From Hoyosella levis (GTDB lineage Bacteria; Actinomycetota; Actinomycetes; Mycobacteriales; Mycobacteriaceae): a DNA stretch of 64,000 nucleotides. Below the pieces are notes generated by a model. It saw only the letters and a program-made list of their open reading frames with translations. It had not been told where the DNA came from and searched no databases. The DNA is taken from positions 1 through 64,000 of the forward strand of contig NZ_BQYM01000004.1 in NCBI RefSeq assembly GCF_026008515.1, written 5' to 3'. Position numbers and translations under genes: made by a program. Each line of letters begins with the position of its first letter. The first letter of the stretch is position 1. Below, in pieces: positions 24,784 through 35,737 of the stretch.

Positions 24784-27411
24784 ATGCCCTCGACGACCAT
24801 CGGCGCAACAACTGTCACCGATCACCGCGGAGTCCAGTTTGCCCGTGAGCTCCGCGCCTTCGGCGACTCCCCCGCCATCCTCGGGGCCGACGGGCCAGTC
24901 CTGTCGTATCGCGAGCTCGCCGACCGCGTCGATGCCGCCGCCGCCCAGCTCGGTACCCGGCAGCGACTCGTCCTGATCGCCATGACCCCCACCGTTGATG
25001 CGCTCGCCACCTACCTCGCGGCGCTCGGCCATGGGCACCCCGCGATCCTCGCTCCCGCCGGTGACCCCGCCATGATCGAGCGGCTGCGCTCCGCGTACTC
25101 CCCCGATGTCCTTTGCTCGCCGCGCCGCGAGCACTGGTCCATCACCCATCTCACCCGTTCACCGAACCACGAGCTCCATCCTGATCTCGCGCTCCTGCTC
25201 TCCACCTCGGGCTCGACGGGCTCGCCGAAGCTGGTGCGGCTCTCGGCCGCAGGGGTCACCGCCAACGCCGAGGCCATCGCCGACTATCTCGGCATCCGGC
25301 CCACCGACCGCGCTGTCGCCTCGCTGCCCCTGCACTACTGCTACGGGCTGTCCATCGTGAACTCCAACCTCGCGCGGGGCGCCGCCCTGGTGCTCACCGA
25401 CCAATCCGTCGCTGAGCCCGGCTTCTGGCAGATGGTCCGGGCCGTGCGCGCCACCAGCCTGCATGGCGTTCCGCATACCTTCGACCTGCTCGACCGCGCC
25501 GGCTTCGACAGCACCGATGCGCCCGACCTGCGCTACATCACCCAAGCCGGTGGACGCCTGGCCCCAGAACGGGTGCGGCACTACGCCCGGATGGGCGCCG
25601 GGAATGGCTGGCGCTTCTTCGTCATGTACGGCCAGACCGAAGCGACGGCACGCATGGCCTACCTCCCGCCCGAGCTCGCCGAGCAGCACCCCGAGTGCGT
25701 GGGCATCCCCATCCCCGGCGGCAGGTTCCGCATCGACGCAGGGCCAGGGGAGGCATCCGGCGAGCTTGTCTACTCCGGACCCAACGTGATGATGGGCTAC
25801 GCCGAATCACCCCGGGACCTGGCCCGCGGCCGCGACATCCATGAGCTGCGCACCGGCGACCTCGCCACCCGCACCGAGCAGGGCCTGATCCGCATCACCG
25901 GGCGAGCCAGCAGGTTCCTCAAGCTGTACGGCCTGCGCGTCGATCTCGATCACATCGAGCAGCAGCTCGCGGCGCCCGGGGCAGAGATCGCCTGCACCGG
26001 CGACGACACGACCCTCGTCGTGGCGTGCAGCGGAAGCACGAGTGCCGATGCCGCGCGCGAGCAACTGCGGTCGATCATCACGCTCCCCGGCTCCGCGATC
26101 GCCGTCCAGGAGTGGCAGCAGCTGCCGCGGCTCGCGAGCGGCAAGGTCGACTACCCCGCCCTGCGGGCAGCCTGCTCGGGCACGCCGGAGGGCGCGCCGG
26201 ACGCCTCCTCTGTCGCGGATCTCTATCGTCGCGTGCTGCGCGTCGATAGCGTGCACGACGGCCAGTCCTTCGTCGATCTCGGTGGGGATTCGCTGAGCTA
26301 CGTCAGCACATCGATCGGGCTCGAGCGCATCATCGGCACCCCGCCGCGCGGCTGGCCGACCATGAGCGTCACCGAGCTCGAGGCGCAGGCCAAGCGACCT
26401 AGCCGCTACCTCCAGATGGTCGAGACCAATGTGGTGCTGCGGGCGCTCGCCATCATCGCCATAGCTGGATCCCACATCGGGGCATTCTCGATCGTCGGCG
26501 GCGCGCACATCCTGCTGGTGATCGCGGGCTGGAGCTTCGCGCGGTTCGTGCTCGCCGATGCCGCCGAGTCCCCCGCGGGCCGCATCATGCGCAGCGCCAC
26601 CCGCATCGCGATCCCCACCATGCTGTGGTTGCTGCTCGCCCGCGTGCCGTTCGCCGGGGATGTGGGCATCACCAACGTGCTGCTCATCAACAACATCACG
26701 CTGGTGTCCGAATCGTGGGGCTACTGGTTCGTCGAGGCGCTGGTGCAACTGCTGCTCCTGCTGGGGATCATCCTCGCCGTGCCGCCGGTGCGCGCGCTGG
26801 AGGCCCGCTTCCCGCTCGGCTTCCCCATTGTCCTGCTCGCCCTCGCGCTCGTGGCCCAGTTCCTGGTGCGGGACCCGGCCTCGAAGTTCCCCGAGCATGA
26901 GATGCACACCCTCGGCGTTGCCTGGTTCTTCCTGCTCGGATGGGTGGCATTCCGGGCCTCGCGCTGGTGGCACACCGCGCTGGTGCTCGCCGTCGCGGCG
27001 GCCATGCTGCCCGGCTACTTCGACTACCCCGGCCGCGAGATCATCGTGGCGCTGGGGATCCTCGCGGTCGTGCTGGTGCACCGGCTGCCGGTGCCGCGCA
27101 TCCTGGTCCCGGCGCTCGGGCTGCTCGCGAGCGCGTCGCTCTACATCTACGTCACGCACTACGCGTTCTACCCCGAGCTGCTGCGCCACGGCGTTCCCGC
27201 CCTGGTCGTGCTGCTGATCTGCCTCGCGATCGGCGCGACCCTCTGGGTGCTGTCCGAGGTGCTACACCGCCGCGTCGGTCGCGCGATCGCCCTGCGGCGC
27301 AGGGATAGCGAGCAAGGCGAGCAGGCCCACGCCGAGCACCAGCATCAGGCCAATGATGCCCCCGCGCGCGCCGTCGAGAAGCCAGGCGAAAAGGCCGAAC
27401 AACGCCGGTGA
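24784..27411 (+). CDS. Adenylation-carrier-acyltransferase fusion enzyme
   Basis: An 875-residue protein. Residues 1-460 form an AMP-forming adenylation domain (STSGSTGSPK at 140-149, YGQTE at 282-286, RTGDLA, catalytic Lys 454 in LASGKVDY). A carrier domain follows, with the phosphopantetheine Ser 503 in DLGGDSLSYV. Residues from about 550 form a membrane acyltransferase-3 domain (ALAIIAIAGSHIGAFSIVGG, VIAGWSFARFVL). It would activate an acid, load it on the carrier and transfer it to a membrane-side acceptor. GGAGGA lies before ATG 24784. The iron box upstream suggests induction in iron limitation, so a siderophore or acyl-modified envelope product is conceivable. The last 49 residues overlap the MFS gene on the other strand. 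Confidence 0.85.
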   Translation: MPSTTIGATTVTDHRGVQFARELRAFGDSPAILGADGPVLSYRELADRVDAAAAQLGTRQRLVLIAMTPTVDALATYLAALGHGHPAILAPAGDPAMIERLRSAYSPDVLCSPRREHWSITHLTRSPNHELHPDLALLLSTSGSTGSPKLVRLSAAGVTANAEAIADYLGIRPTDRAVASLPLHYCYGLSIVNSNLARGAALVLTDQSVAEPGFWQMVRAVRATSLHGVPHTFDLLDRAGFDSTDAPDLRYITQAGGRLAPERVRHYARMGAGNGWRFFVMYGQTEATARMAYLPPELAEQHPECVGIPIPGGRFRIDAGPGEASGELVYSGPNVMMGYAESPRDLARGRDIHELRTGDLATRTEQGLIRITGRASRFLKLYGLRVDLDHIEQQLAAPGAEIACTGDDTTLVVACSGSTSADAAREQLRSIITLPGSAIAVQEWQQLPRLASGKVDYPALRAACSGTPEGAPDASSVADLYRRVLRVDSVHDGQSFVDLGGDSLSYVSTSIGLERIIGTPPRGWPTMSVTELEAQAKRPSRYLQMVETNVVLRALAIIAIAGSHIGAFSIVGGAHILLVIAGWSFARFVLADAAESPAGRIMRSATRIAIPTMLWLLLARVPFAGDVGITNVLLINNITLVSESWGYWFVEALVQLLLLLGIILAVPPVRALEARFPLGFPIVLLALALVAQFLVRDPASKFPEHEMHTLGVAWFFLLGWVAFRASRWWHTALVLAVAAAMLPGYFDYPGREIIVALGILAVVLVHRLPVPRILVPALGLLASASLYIYVTHYAFYPELLRHGVPALVVLLICLAIGATLWVLSEVLHRRVGRAIALRRRDSEQGEQAHAEHQHQANDAPARAVEKPGEKAEQRR

Positions 27412-28614
27412 CATGAACGACGCGGCCCGCCCGGTGGTGGCGTAGAGCCCATACATCTCGCCTTCCTTGCCCGGGGGCGTCAGCCGTCCGAGGAAGGTGC
27501 GCGACGCCGACTGGGCCGGGCCCACGAAGATGGTCAGGATCAGGCCGAGGAACCAGAATGCAACCGGACCGTCGGCGAGGAACAGGCCGATTCCGGCGGC
27601 GATCATCGCGGCCAGCGAGACCACGATCACGATCTTCGGGCCGATGGTGTCATCCAGCCGCCCGCCGATCAGCGCCCCGATGCCGGCGAGCACGTTGGCG
27701 GCCACGCCGAACAGGATCACATCCGCCTCATTGATGCCGTAGACGAGCACAGCGAGCACGGCGCCGAACGCGAACACCCCGGCAAGGCCGTCGCGGAAGA
27801 TGGCGCTGACAATGAGGAACTTCACGGTGCGCGGATCCTCGCGCCACAGCACCCGCACGTCGTGGAACAGCTTGGCGTAGGCGGCCTTGATGCCCTTCCC
27901 CCGCCCGGCGCGCTCGGGCTCCGGAGGCAGCTCGGGGATCGAGAAAAACAGCGGCAGGGCGAACACCGCGAACCAGATCGCCGAGACGAGCACCGCCATG
28001 CGCACGTTGAAGCCACCGTCGGTGGTGAGCCCCAGGACGCCGCGGGTGTCGCCCTCGCCCGCTATGAAGCCGAAGTAGCACACCAGCAGCAGGATGATGC
28101 CGCCGAAGTAGCCCATGGCCCAGCCGAACCCCGATACCCGCCCGATGGTGCGTGGCGTGGATACCTGCCGCAGCATCGCGAAGTACGGCACGTTCGACAG
28201 CTCGAAGGCGATCGACCCGAGGGCAAGCAGGGCGAGCCCGAGCCACAGGTAGTGATAGTCGGCCTTGACGAAGGTCATCCCGAGCATCATCACGATCACG
28301 AACATGGTGAGCAGCGCCAGGGAGCGCTTGCGCCGGCCCGCGGCATCGGAGCGCTGTCCCATTACCGGGGCGAGCAGCGCCACGAACAGGCCCGAAACGG
28401 CCAGCGTCCACGCTAGCCAGGTCTCCGCGCCGACCGAGCCCGGCAGATCACGCCCTACCGCATCGGTGAGGTACACGGTGAAGACGAAGGTGACGATCAC
28501 GGCATTGAAGGCCGCTGATCCCCAGTCCCAGAACGACCATGCCGCGATCTGGCGCCGACTGGTCGCGTTCGCGATGCGGCCCTCGGTCGGTGCGCCGGAG
28601 CTATCAGGGTGCAT
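27262..28614 (-). CDS. MFS transporter, Atg22/UMF1-like
   Basis: A 450-residue, twelve-helix protein of the UMF1 branch of the major facilitator superfamily, recognised from AAWSFWDWGSAAFNAVIVTF at the N-terminus, a loop MGQRSDAAGRRKRSL after helix 2 and SNVPYFAMLRQVSTP. Homologues include fungal Atg22 amino acid effluxers; bacterial substrates are unknown. It is convergent with the fusion enzyme and overlaps it by 150 bases, so that the last helix of this protein is antisense to the other's C-terminal tail. It is divergent from the padR gene. Confidence 0.85.
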   Translation of the reverse strand: MHPDSSGAPTEGRIANATSRRQIAAWSFWDWGSAAFNAVIVTFVFTVYLTDAVGRDLPGSVGAETWLAWTLAVSGLFVALLAPVMGQRSDAAGRRKRSLALLTMFVIVMMLGMTFVKADYHYLWLGLALLALGSIAFELSNVPYFAMLRQVSTPRTIGRVSGFGWAMGYFGGIILLLVCYFGFIAGEGDTRGVLGLTTDGGFNVRMAVLVSAIWFAVFALPLFFSIPELPPEPERAGRGKGIKAAYAKLFHDVRVLWREDPRTVKFLIVSAIFRDGLAGVFAFGAVLAVLVYGINEADVILFGVAANVLAGIGALIGGRLDDTIGPKIVIVVSLAAMIAAGIGLFLADGPVAFWFLGLILTIFVGPAQSASRTFLGRLTPPGKEGEMYGLYATTGRAASFMSPALFGLFAWLLDGARGGIIGLMLVLGVGLLALLAIPAPQGDRATDAAV

Positions 28615-28686
28615 GGTCGAAGCCTAGGGGAAACCGGGCATGGCGGCAGGCGCAGCGAGGCACGACGCACCGACGGTCCCCCACTA

Positions 28687-28716
28687 TTGCTATGAAACGA
28701 GTTGCATAGGTACTAT
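28687..28716 (+). promoter_or_regulatory. Promoter of padR, probably leaderless
   Basis: TTGCTA (28687-28692), 18 bases, then TACTAT (28711-28716). The expected transcription start falls on or next to the ATG at 28723, so the message would have no leader, which is common in Mycobacteriales. Confidence 0.55.
28691..28708. promoter_or_regulatory. Inverted repeat in the padR promoter, candidate operator
   Basis: TATGAAAC-GA-GTTGCATA, an 18-bp inverted repeat with one mismatch, fills the spacer between the -35 and -10 elements. Binding of the PadR product would block its own promoter and could also affect the divergent MFS gene. Confidence 0.5.
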
Positions 28717-28722
28717 CTGTGC

Positions 28723-31433
<2,711 letters not shown>

Positions 31434-31440
31434 CGCAGAG

Positions 31441-31488
31441 GTCCTCTGGCTGGTCCTCTGGCTGGTCCTCTGGCTGGTCCTCTGGCGG
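31441..31488. repeat. Tandem repeat, four 12-bp units
   Basis: GTCCTCTGGCTG is repeated four times without gaps (the last unit ends GG), starting 8 bases after the fadH stop. Copy number is likely to vary between strains. Confidence 0.9.
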
Positions 31489-31506
31489 CTCGGCTTTGGG
31501 AGCGGG

Positions 31507-31562
31507 CCCTGGCAGTGGAAACTTTTCCTCGCTGGTGACGGAAAATGTTCCACTCGCCAGGG
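31507..31562. repeat. Family 1 intergenic inverted repeat, copy 1
   Basis: The core is AGTGGAAACTTTTCC, an 11-base loop, then GGAAAATGTTCCACT (31514-31554; 13 of 15 pairs). Outer CCCTGGC and GCCAGGG extend the stem. No T-run follows on either strand. Confidence 0.85.
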
Positions 31563-31747
31563 TCTTGCGCTCTCGCGACGCGCGCTACCGATTCGTCCGC
31601 GCAGGGTCTTGCGCTCCCACCGATCGGGGCGAAACATGGGACGTGCAGTGGTCGCGGCGGCAAGGCCGACACCCACGGTCGCTACCGCGCGACGACCACG
31701 ACGACTACTCAACGCGGATCACAAGACCGCATGAGGAGTTCAGCACC

Positions 31748-32347
31748 ATGTACATGCAAGTATTCCAAGGCCACGTGGCCGACGAGCAACGCCTCCGCGA
31801 CTGCCTCGACCAATGGACCCGCGACATCCGCCCCGGCGCGACTGGCTACCTCGGCGCCACCTGCGGATCCAGTGACGACGGCACCTTCGTCGCGATGGTC
31901 AGGTTCGACTCCGAGGAGTCGGCCCGCCGCAACAGCGAGCGCCCCGAGCAAGGCAAGTGGTGGTCCGAGGCCGAGAAATGCTTCGACGGCGAGGTCACCT
32001 TCATGGACTGTCCCGACGTCACCGAATGGCTCGGCGGCCCCTCCGGCAAGGCCGGCTTCGTACAGGTCATGGAAGGACACTCCCCTGACATCGACCGCAT
32101 GCGCGCCATCCAGGCCGAGGAAAGCCAGCGCATGCACGAACTGCGACCCGAGGTCATCGGCGGAACGCTCGCACGATACGGCGATGACGGCTACATCGAG
32201 GCCGTCTATTTCACGAGCGAGGCCGAGGCACGCGAGCATGAGCGCCTCCAGATGCCCGCATCGTGGCAGGCCGCCATGGACGAGGAACGACGCCTCATGG
32301 GCGACGTGCGCTACCTCGACCTGCACCGTCCGCTCGCCATGAGCTAG
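31748..32347 (+). CDS. Conserved hypothetical protein, possible tandem ABM-like domains
   Basis: A 199-residue soluble protein. Two similar halves (about 1-95 and 100-195) each start with a beta strand of the type YMQVFQGHVAD / GFVQVMEGHSPD and have later EESARRN / EAEAREHE helices, which resembles the ferredoxin-like fold of antibiotic-biosynthesis monooxygenases. I cannot identify active-site residues, so a function is not assigned. ATG 31748 has AGGAG nine bases upstream. It stands alone between two different intergenic hairpins. Confidence 0.65.
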   Translation: MYMQVFQGHVADEQRLRDCLDQWTRDIRPGATGYLGATCGSSDDGTFVAMVRFDSEESARRNSERPEQGKWWSEAEKCFDGEVTFMDCPDVTEWLGGPSGKAGFVQVMEGHSPDIDRMRAIQAEESQRMHELRPEVIGGTLARYGDDGYIEAVYFTSEAEAREHERLQMPASWQAAMDEERRLMGDVRYLDLHRPLAMS

Positions 32348-32395
32348 GCGCTGGGTCTCGGGGCTCAGAGCTCGGGGCAGCCCGCCCCGCCCCCC

Positions 32396-32450
32396 GAGTG
32401 TGCGAAAAGCGACTGGTTTCGTGCCGTGAGCTGTCGTTTTTCGCACACTC
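32396..32450. repeat. Family 2 intergenic inverted repeat, copy 1
   Basis: The left arm GAGTGTGCGAAAAGCGACTG (32396-32415) and right arm CTGTCGTTTTTCGCACACTC (32431-32450) pair at 18 of 20 positions around a 15-base loop. It lies between convergent genes. A second copy is at 33192-33240. Confidence 0.85.
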
Positions 32451-32480
32451 GCCGCGTCGTACCGGGGTGTTCGCGGACCC

Positions 32481-33104
32481 CTAGTAAAGGGTGTTGCGCA
32501 TCGTTTCAGGACTGTAGACCCGCTCGATCTCCGAGGCTTCTCCAGCGCTGGGCTGCACCTCGCTGACGATGCGCGCTGTCGATGGCAGCGCTTCGGGTGT
32601 CCACGTGTCGTGCTGCCATAGCCCCGAGCGGAGGAACGCGCGGGCGCAATGCAGGAAGATCGTGTCGATGTCGACGATGATCGCGAGGATGGGGCGATTG
32701 CCCTGCACGGTCAGGTCATCGAAGAAGGGGGCGTCGCGCACGAGGCGGGCGCGTCCATTGATGCGGAGTGTCTCGGTACGGCCGGGGATGATCGACAGGA
32801 TCCCGATGTGCGGGTTCTCCAGGATGTTGAAGTAGCCGTCGCCCCGCCTGTTGCCGGGCCGCTCCGGGATGGCGATGGTGCGATCGTCGAGGACATGCAC
32901 GAATCCGGGCGGGTCGCCCTTGGGGGAGGCATCGCAGTTGCCTTGCGCGTCGCTGGTGGAGATGACGCAGAATGGCGACAGCGCGAGCCATTGCCGATCG
33001 CGCTCGTGGAGCCGTGCGCGTTCCTTGGTGCCCGCGCGCGGATGCACGTCACCGAGGATTCCACGCAGCGTCTCGGGGTCGGTGATGGGGTGCTCATGGG
33101 TCAT
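32481..33104 (-). CDS. Pyridoxamine 5'-phosphate oxidase family protein (MSMEG_1061-like)
   Basis: A 207-residue FMN-binding split-barrel protein. FCVISTSDAQGNCDASPKGD and RTIAIPERPGNRRGDGYFNI are the strands and loop typical of the PPOX-class MSMEG_1061 subfamily, and PHIGILSIIPGRTETLRING follows. Such proteins often use F420 or FMN to reduce small substrates; which one applies here is unknown. ATG 33104 follows AGGAGG. Its 3' end faces a family 2 hairpin, and another hairpin of that family lies in front of the gene at 33192-33240. Confidence 0.85.
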   Translation of the reverse strand: MTHEHPITDPETLRGILGDVHPRAGTKERARLHERDRQWLALSPFCVISTSDAQGNCDASPKGDPPGFVHVLDDRTIAIPERPGNRRGDGYFNILENPHIGILSIIPGRTETLRINGRARLVRDAPFFDDLTVQGNRPILAIIVDIDTIFLHCARAFLRSGLWQHDTWTPEALPSTARIVSEVQPSAGEASEIERVYSPETMRNTLY

Positions 33105-33191
33105 GGTCGCCTCCTCGGCAGTCCGCCTCGCCCCGCGAATCGTATCCTGCACCTCTCGGTCGCGCAGTGCTCGCCCCGAGCCCCGCTCGCC

Positions 33192-33240
33192 AGTGCGAAA
33201 ACCGACAGGCCACAGGCGGCAAGCTGACGCGATTCGCACT
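33192..33240. repeat. Family 2 intergenic inverted repeat, copy 2
   Basis: AGTGCGAAAACCGACAG (33192-33208) and CTGACGCGATTCGCACT (33224-33240) pair at 13 of 17 positions around a 15-base loop. Core and loop length agree with the copy at 32396-32450, although this one lies between divergent genes. Confidence 0.7.
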
Positions 33241-33306
33241 CCCGCGCAGCGGCCCGACCAGCAACAGCACCAAGCCGTAGCACTCCCCGCGCGGGAGGGC
33301 TAGCGT

Positions 33307-34359
33307 GTGGTCATGCGCTCCACGTTGATTCATGCCCCCGGTGATGTACGGATCGAGAATGTCGCGGACCCATCGATAGCCGCGCCGACGGATGCGATCG
33401 TGCGGATCGTGCGCACGTGCGTGTGCGGCTCGGACCTGTGGGCCTATCGCGGCACGGAACCGGTCGATCAGCCACATCCGATCGGGCATGAGTTCATCGG
33501 TGTCGTCGAGGAGTCGGGGCCGGAGACGTCGATCAAGCCCGGCACGTTCGTGATCTCCCCGTTCACCGACAGCGACGGCACCTGCCAGCACTGCGCGAAC
33601 GGAATCTTCACCTCCTGCGTGCAGGGTGGCTTCTGGGGAGGCCTGAACCGGGCGGGCGAGCAGCTCGGCGGGGCGCAGTCGGAGTACATCCGCGTCCCGT
33701 TCGCCGATGGCACGCTCGTGGCGCTTGACGATCACCCGGATGATGCGATGCTGCCGTCGCTGCTGACCTTGTCCGATGTGATGGGCACCGGTCATCACGC
33801 GGCGCTCATGGCAAACGTACGGCCAGGCGCGTCGGTGGTGGTCGTGGGCGACGGCGCGGTCGGGCTGTGCGGGGTGCTGGCGGCGAAGCGGCTCGGCGCG
33901 GAACGGATCATTGCGATGTCGCGGCACGAGTCCCGGCAGCAGCTCGCGCGGGAGTTCGGAGCGACCGATGTCGTGGCCGAGCGCGGCAAGGAAGGCGTCG
34001 CCCGCGTGAAGGACCTGCTGGGCGGCTCGGGGGCGGATTGCGCGCTCGAATGCGTCGGCACGAAGGCATCGATGGCGCAGGCGTTGTCGTCGCTGCGACC
34101 GGGTGGGAGCCTGGGCTTCGTCGGCGTGCCAGCGGGCGGCCCGGAGCTCCCGGTCGGCGCGATCTTCTCGAAGAACCTACGGGTCGCAGGAGGCGTTGCC
34201 CCGGTGCGGGACTATATCCGTGACCTGCTGCCCGATGTGACGTCCGGCATCATCGATCCGGGGCGGGTGTTTGATGCCGTGCGGCCACTCGATGATGTCG
34301 CTGGCGCGTATGCCGACATGGATGGCCGGACGGCGATCAAGGTGATGCTCGAGCCGTGA
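33307..34359 (+). CDS. Zinc-dependent alcohol dehydrogenase family protein
   Basis: A 350-residue medium-chain dehydrogenase. The catalytic zinc region reads TCVCGSDLWAYRG and PIGHEFIGVVEE; the Rossmann motif is VVVVGDGAVGLCGVLAAKRL. The structural-zinc lobe (DGTCQHCANGIFTSC) has three cysteines instead of the usual four. The start is GTG 33307, seven bases after GGGAGGG; ATG 33313 is possible. The substrate is unknown. It is divergent from the PPOX gene and followed after 106 bases by the sugar dehydrogenase gene. Confidence 0.87.
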   Translation: MVMRSTLIHAPGDVRIENVADPSIAAPTDAIVRIVRTCVCGSDLWAYRGTEPVDQPHPIGHEFIGVVEESGPETSIKPGTFVISPFTDSDGTCQHCANGIFTSCVQGGFWGGLNRAGEQLGGAQSEYIRVPFADGTLVALDDHPDDAMLPSLLTLSDVMGTGHHAALMANVRPGASVVVVGDGAVGLCGVLAAKRLGAERIIAMSRHESRQQLAREFGATDVVAERGKEGVARVKDLLGGSGADCALECVGTKASMAQALSSLRPGGSLGFVGVPAGGPELPVGAIFSKNLRVAGGVAPVRDYIRDLLPDVTSGIIDPGRVFDAVRPLDDVAGAYADMDGRTAIKVMLEP

Positions 34360-34465
34360 TGCGTTCCGCGCGTAGCGGTCTCGTCACGAAATCCTGAGGC
34401 GCGGCCTCGCGCGCAGCCATGCCCGTAGGTTCGGGGACGAGTGTATCGCCGATGGAGGAGCTGCC

Positions 34466-35659
34466 ATGCCTGCCCTGCCCCGTATTGCTCGTGCCGCATT
34501 TGTTGGCTCGACGGTGATGGCCACGTCGTTGGCGACGATCGGGGTGGCGTGCTCGTCGCCGTTCGATGCGCTGGGCTCGGGCAGCATGTCGCCGTCGATG
34601 GGCGAGGAGGACCTCGCGGAGACCCCGGCATTGACGGTCTCGACAGAGATCGATGGGCTGTCCGTGCCGTGGGATGTGGTGACGGCACCGGACGGGACGT
34701 TGCTGACGGGCGAGCGCGCGGGCAGGTTCGTTGCCCGGCTGCCGGGCGGCACGGTGCGCGAGGTGGCGGCGGACCTGTCGGACTTGTGGGCGCAGGGCGA
34801 GACGGGACTGATGGGCCTGGCGCTCGATGACGGCTTCGCGTCCAATCGCATCCTGTACGCCTGTCACGGATTCGATGACGGCGATACCCGCGATATCCGG
34901 GTCACCTCGTGGACTGTTGCGGAGGACTGGTCGGAACTCACGCCCACGGGCACCGTCATCGACGGGTTCCCCACCGTGACGGGCAGGCATGGCGGATGCC
35001 GCCTGCTGGTTGCTGAGGACGGCAGTCTCTACGTGGCGACCGGCGATGCGGCGGTGGGCACGAATCCGCAGGATCCCGATGTCCTCGGCGGCAAGGTGCT
35101 GCACGTGACGACGAGCGGGGATCCCGCAGCGGGCAACCCCGACCCCACGAGCCCGGTATTCACCCTGGGCCACCGCAATCCGCAGGGCCTGGCCCGGCAC
35201 CCCGTCTCGGGCGAGATCTACAGCGTGGAGCATGGCCCGGATCGGGACGACGAGGTCAATCGCCTGGTCGCGGGCGGAAACTACGGCTGGCGGCCGGACC
35301 GGGCAGGCTTCTACGACGAATCAGTGCCGATGACTGATCCGGTGCGAGTGCCCGGCGCCATCGAGGCGGTGTGGAGCTCGGGAACTCCCCCGATCGCTCC
35401 CGGCGGGATGGCGTTCCTGCAAGGGTCCCAGTGGGGCGAGTGGGAAGGCGCTGCGGTGATCAGCGCGCTGCGCGGCCAGCAGCTGCGCTTCCTGAAGCTG
35501 TCTGATGATGGGCTTTCGGTGGTGGCGGAGGGCAAGCCGCCGGAGCTCGATGGCGCCGTGGGCCGCATCCGCAGCGTGCATTCCCAGCCGGATGGCTCGC
35601 TGCTGCTCACTACGTCGAACAGGTCGGGTGACCGCGTCCTGCGGGTGCGGCCCTCCTGA
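34466..35659 (+). CDS. PQQ-dependent sugar dehydrogenase-like protein, exported
   Basis: A 397-residue protein with a signal sequence ending near Cys 29 (ATIGVACSSPF); this may be a lipidation site, but Gly at -3 is not ideal. The mature part is a six-bladed soluble glucose/sorbosone dehydrogenase propeller: SVPWDVVTAPDGTLLTGERA, MGLALDDGFASNRILY, HGGCRLLVAEDGSLYVATGD, LGHRNPQGLARHP, SVEHGPDRDDEVN and GGNYGWR. It should oxidise an aldose outside the membrane with PQQ; no PQQ synthesis genes lie in the window. GGAGGAG precedes ATG 34466. Confidence 0.87.
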   Translation: MPALPRIARAAFVGSTVMATSLATIGVACSSPFDALGSGSMSPSMGEEDLAETPALTVSTEIDGLSVPWDVVTAPDGTLLTGERAGRFVARLPGGTVREVAADLSDLWAQGETGLMGLALDDGFASNRILYACHGFDDGDTRDIRVTSWTVAEDWSELTPTGTVIDGFPTVTGRHGGCRLLVAEDGSLYVATGDAAVGTNPQDPDVLGGKVLHVTTSGDPAAGNPDPTSPVFTLGHRNPQGLARHPVSGEIYSVEHGPDRDDEVNRLVAGGNYGWRPDRAGFYDESVPMTDPVRVPGAIEAVWSSGTPPIAPGGMAFLQGSQWGEWEGAAVISALRGQQLRFLKLSDDGLSVVAEGKPPELDGAVGRIRSVHSQPDGSLLLTTSNRSGDRVLRVRPS

Positions 35660-35737
35660 TCCGGGAATGCCCCCACGGCACGCGGGTTCCTGGCATCGGG
35701 CGGCCGCTGCGCGCGCAGGCACAGTACGATCACCGGT

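Larger units (their letters stand above)
31434..31747. other. Intergenic stretch rich in repeats
   Basis: The 314 bases hold, in order, four 12-bp tandem repeats (31441-31488), a family 1 inverted repeat (31507-31562) and a 15-bp direct repeat CAGGGTCTTGCGCTC at 31558-31572 and 31602-31616. The remainder, to the AGGAG before the next gene, shows no recognisable gene or promoter. Confidence 0.7.

Noticed and set aside
31441-31488. Possible CRISPR-like array or start of a new reading frame
   Set aside because: Twelve-base units without spacers; simple tandem duplication fits better.
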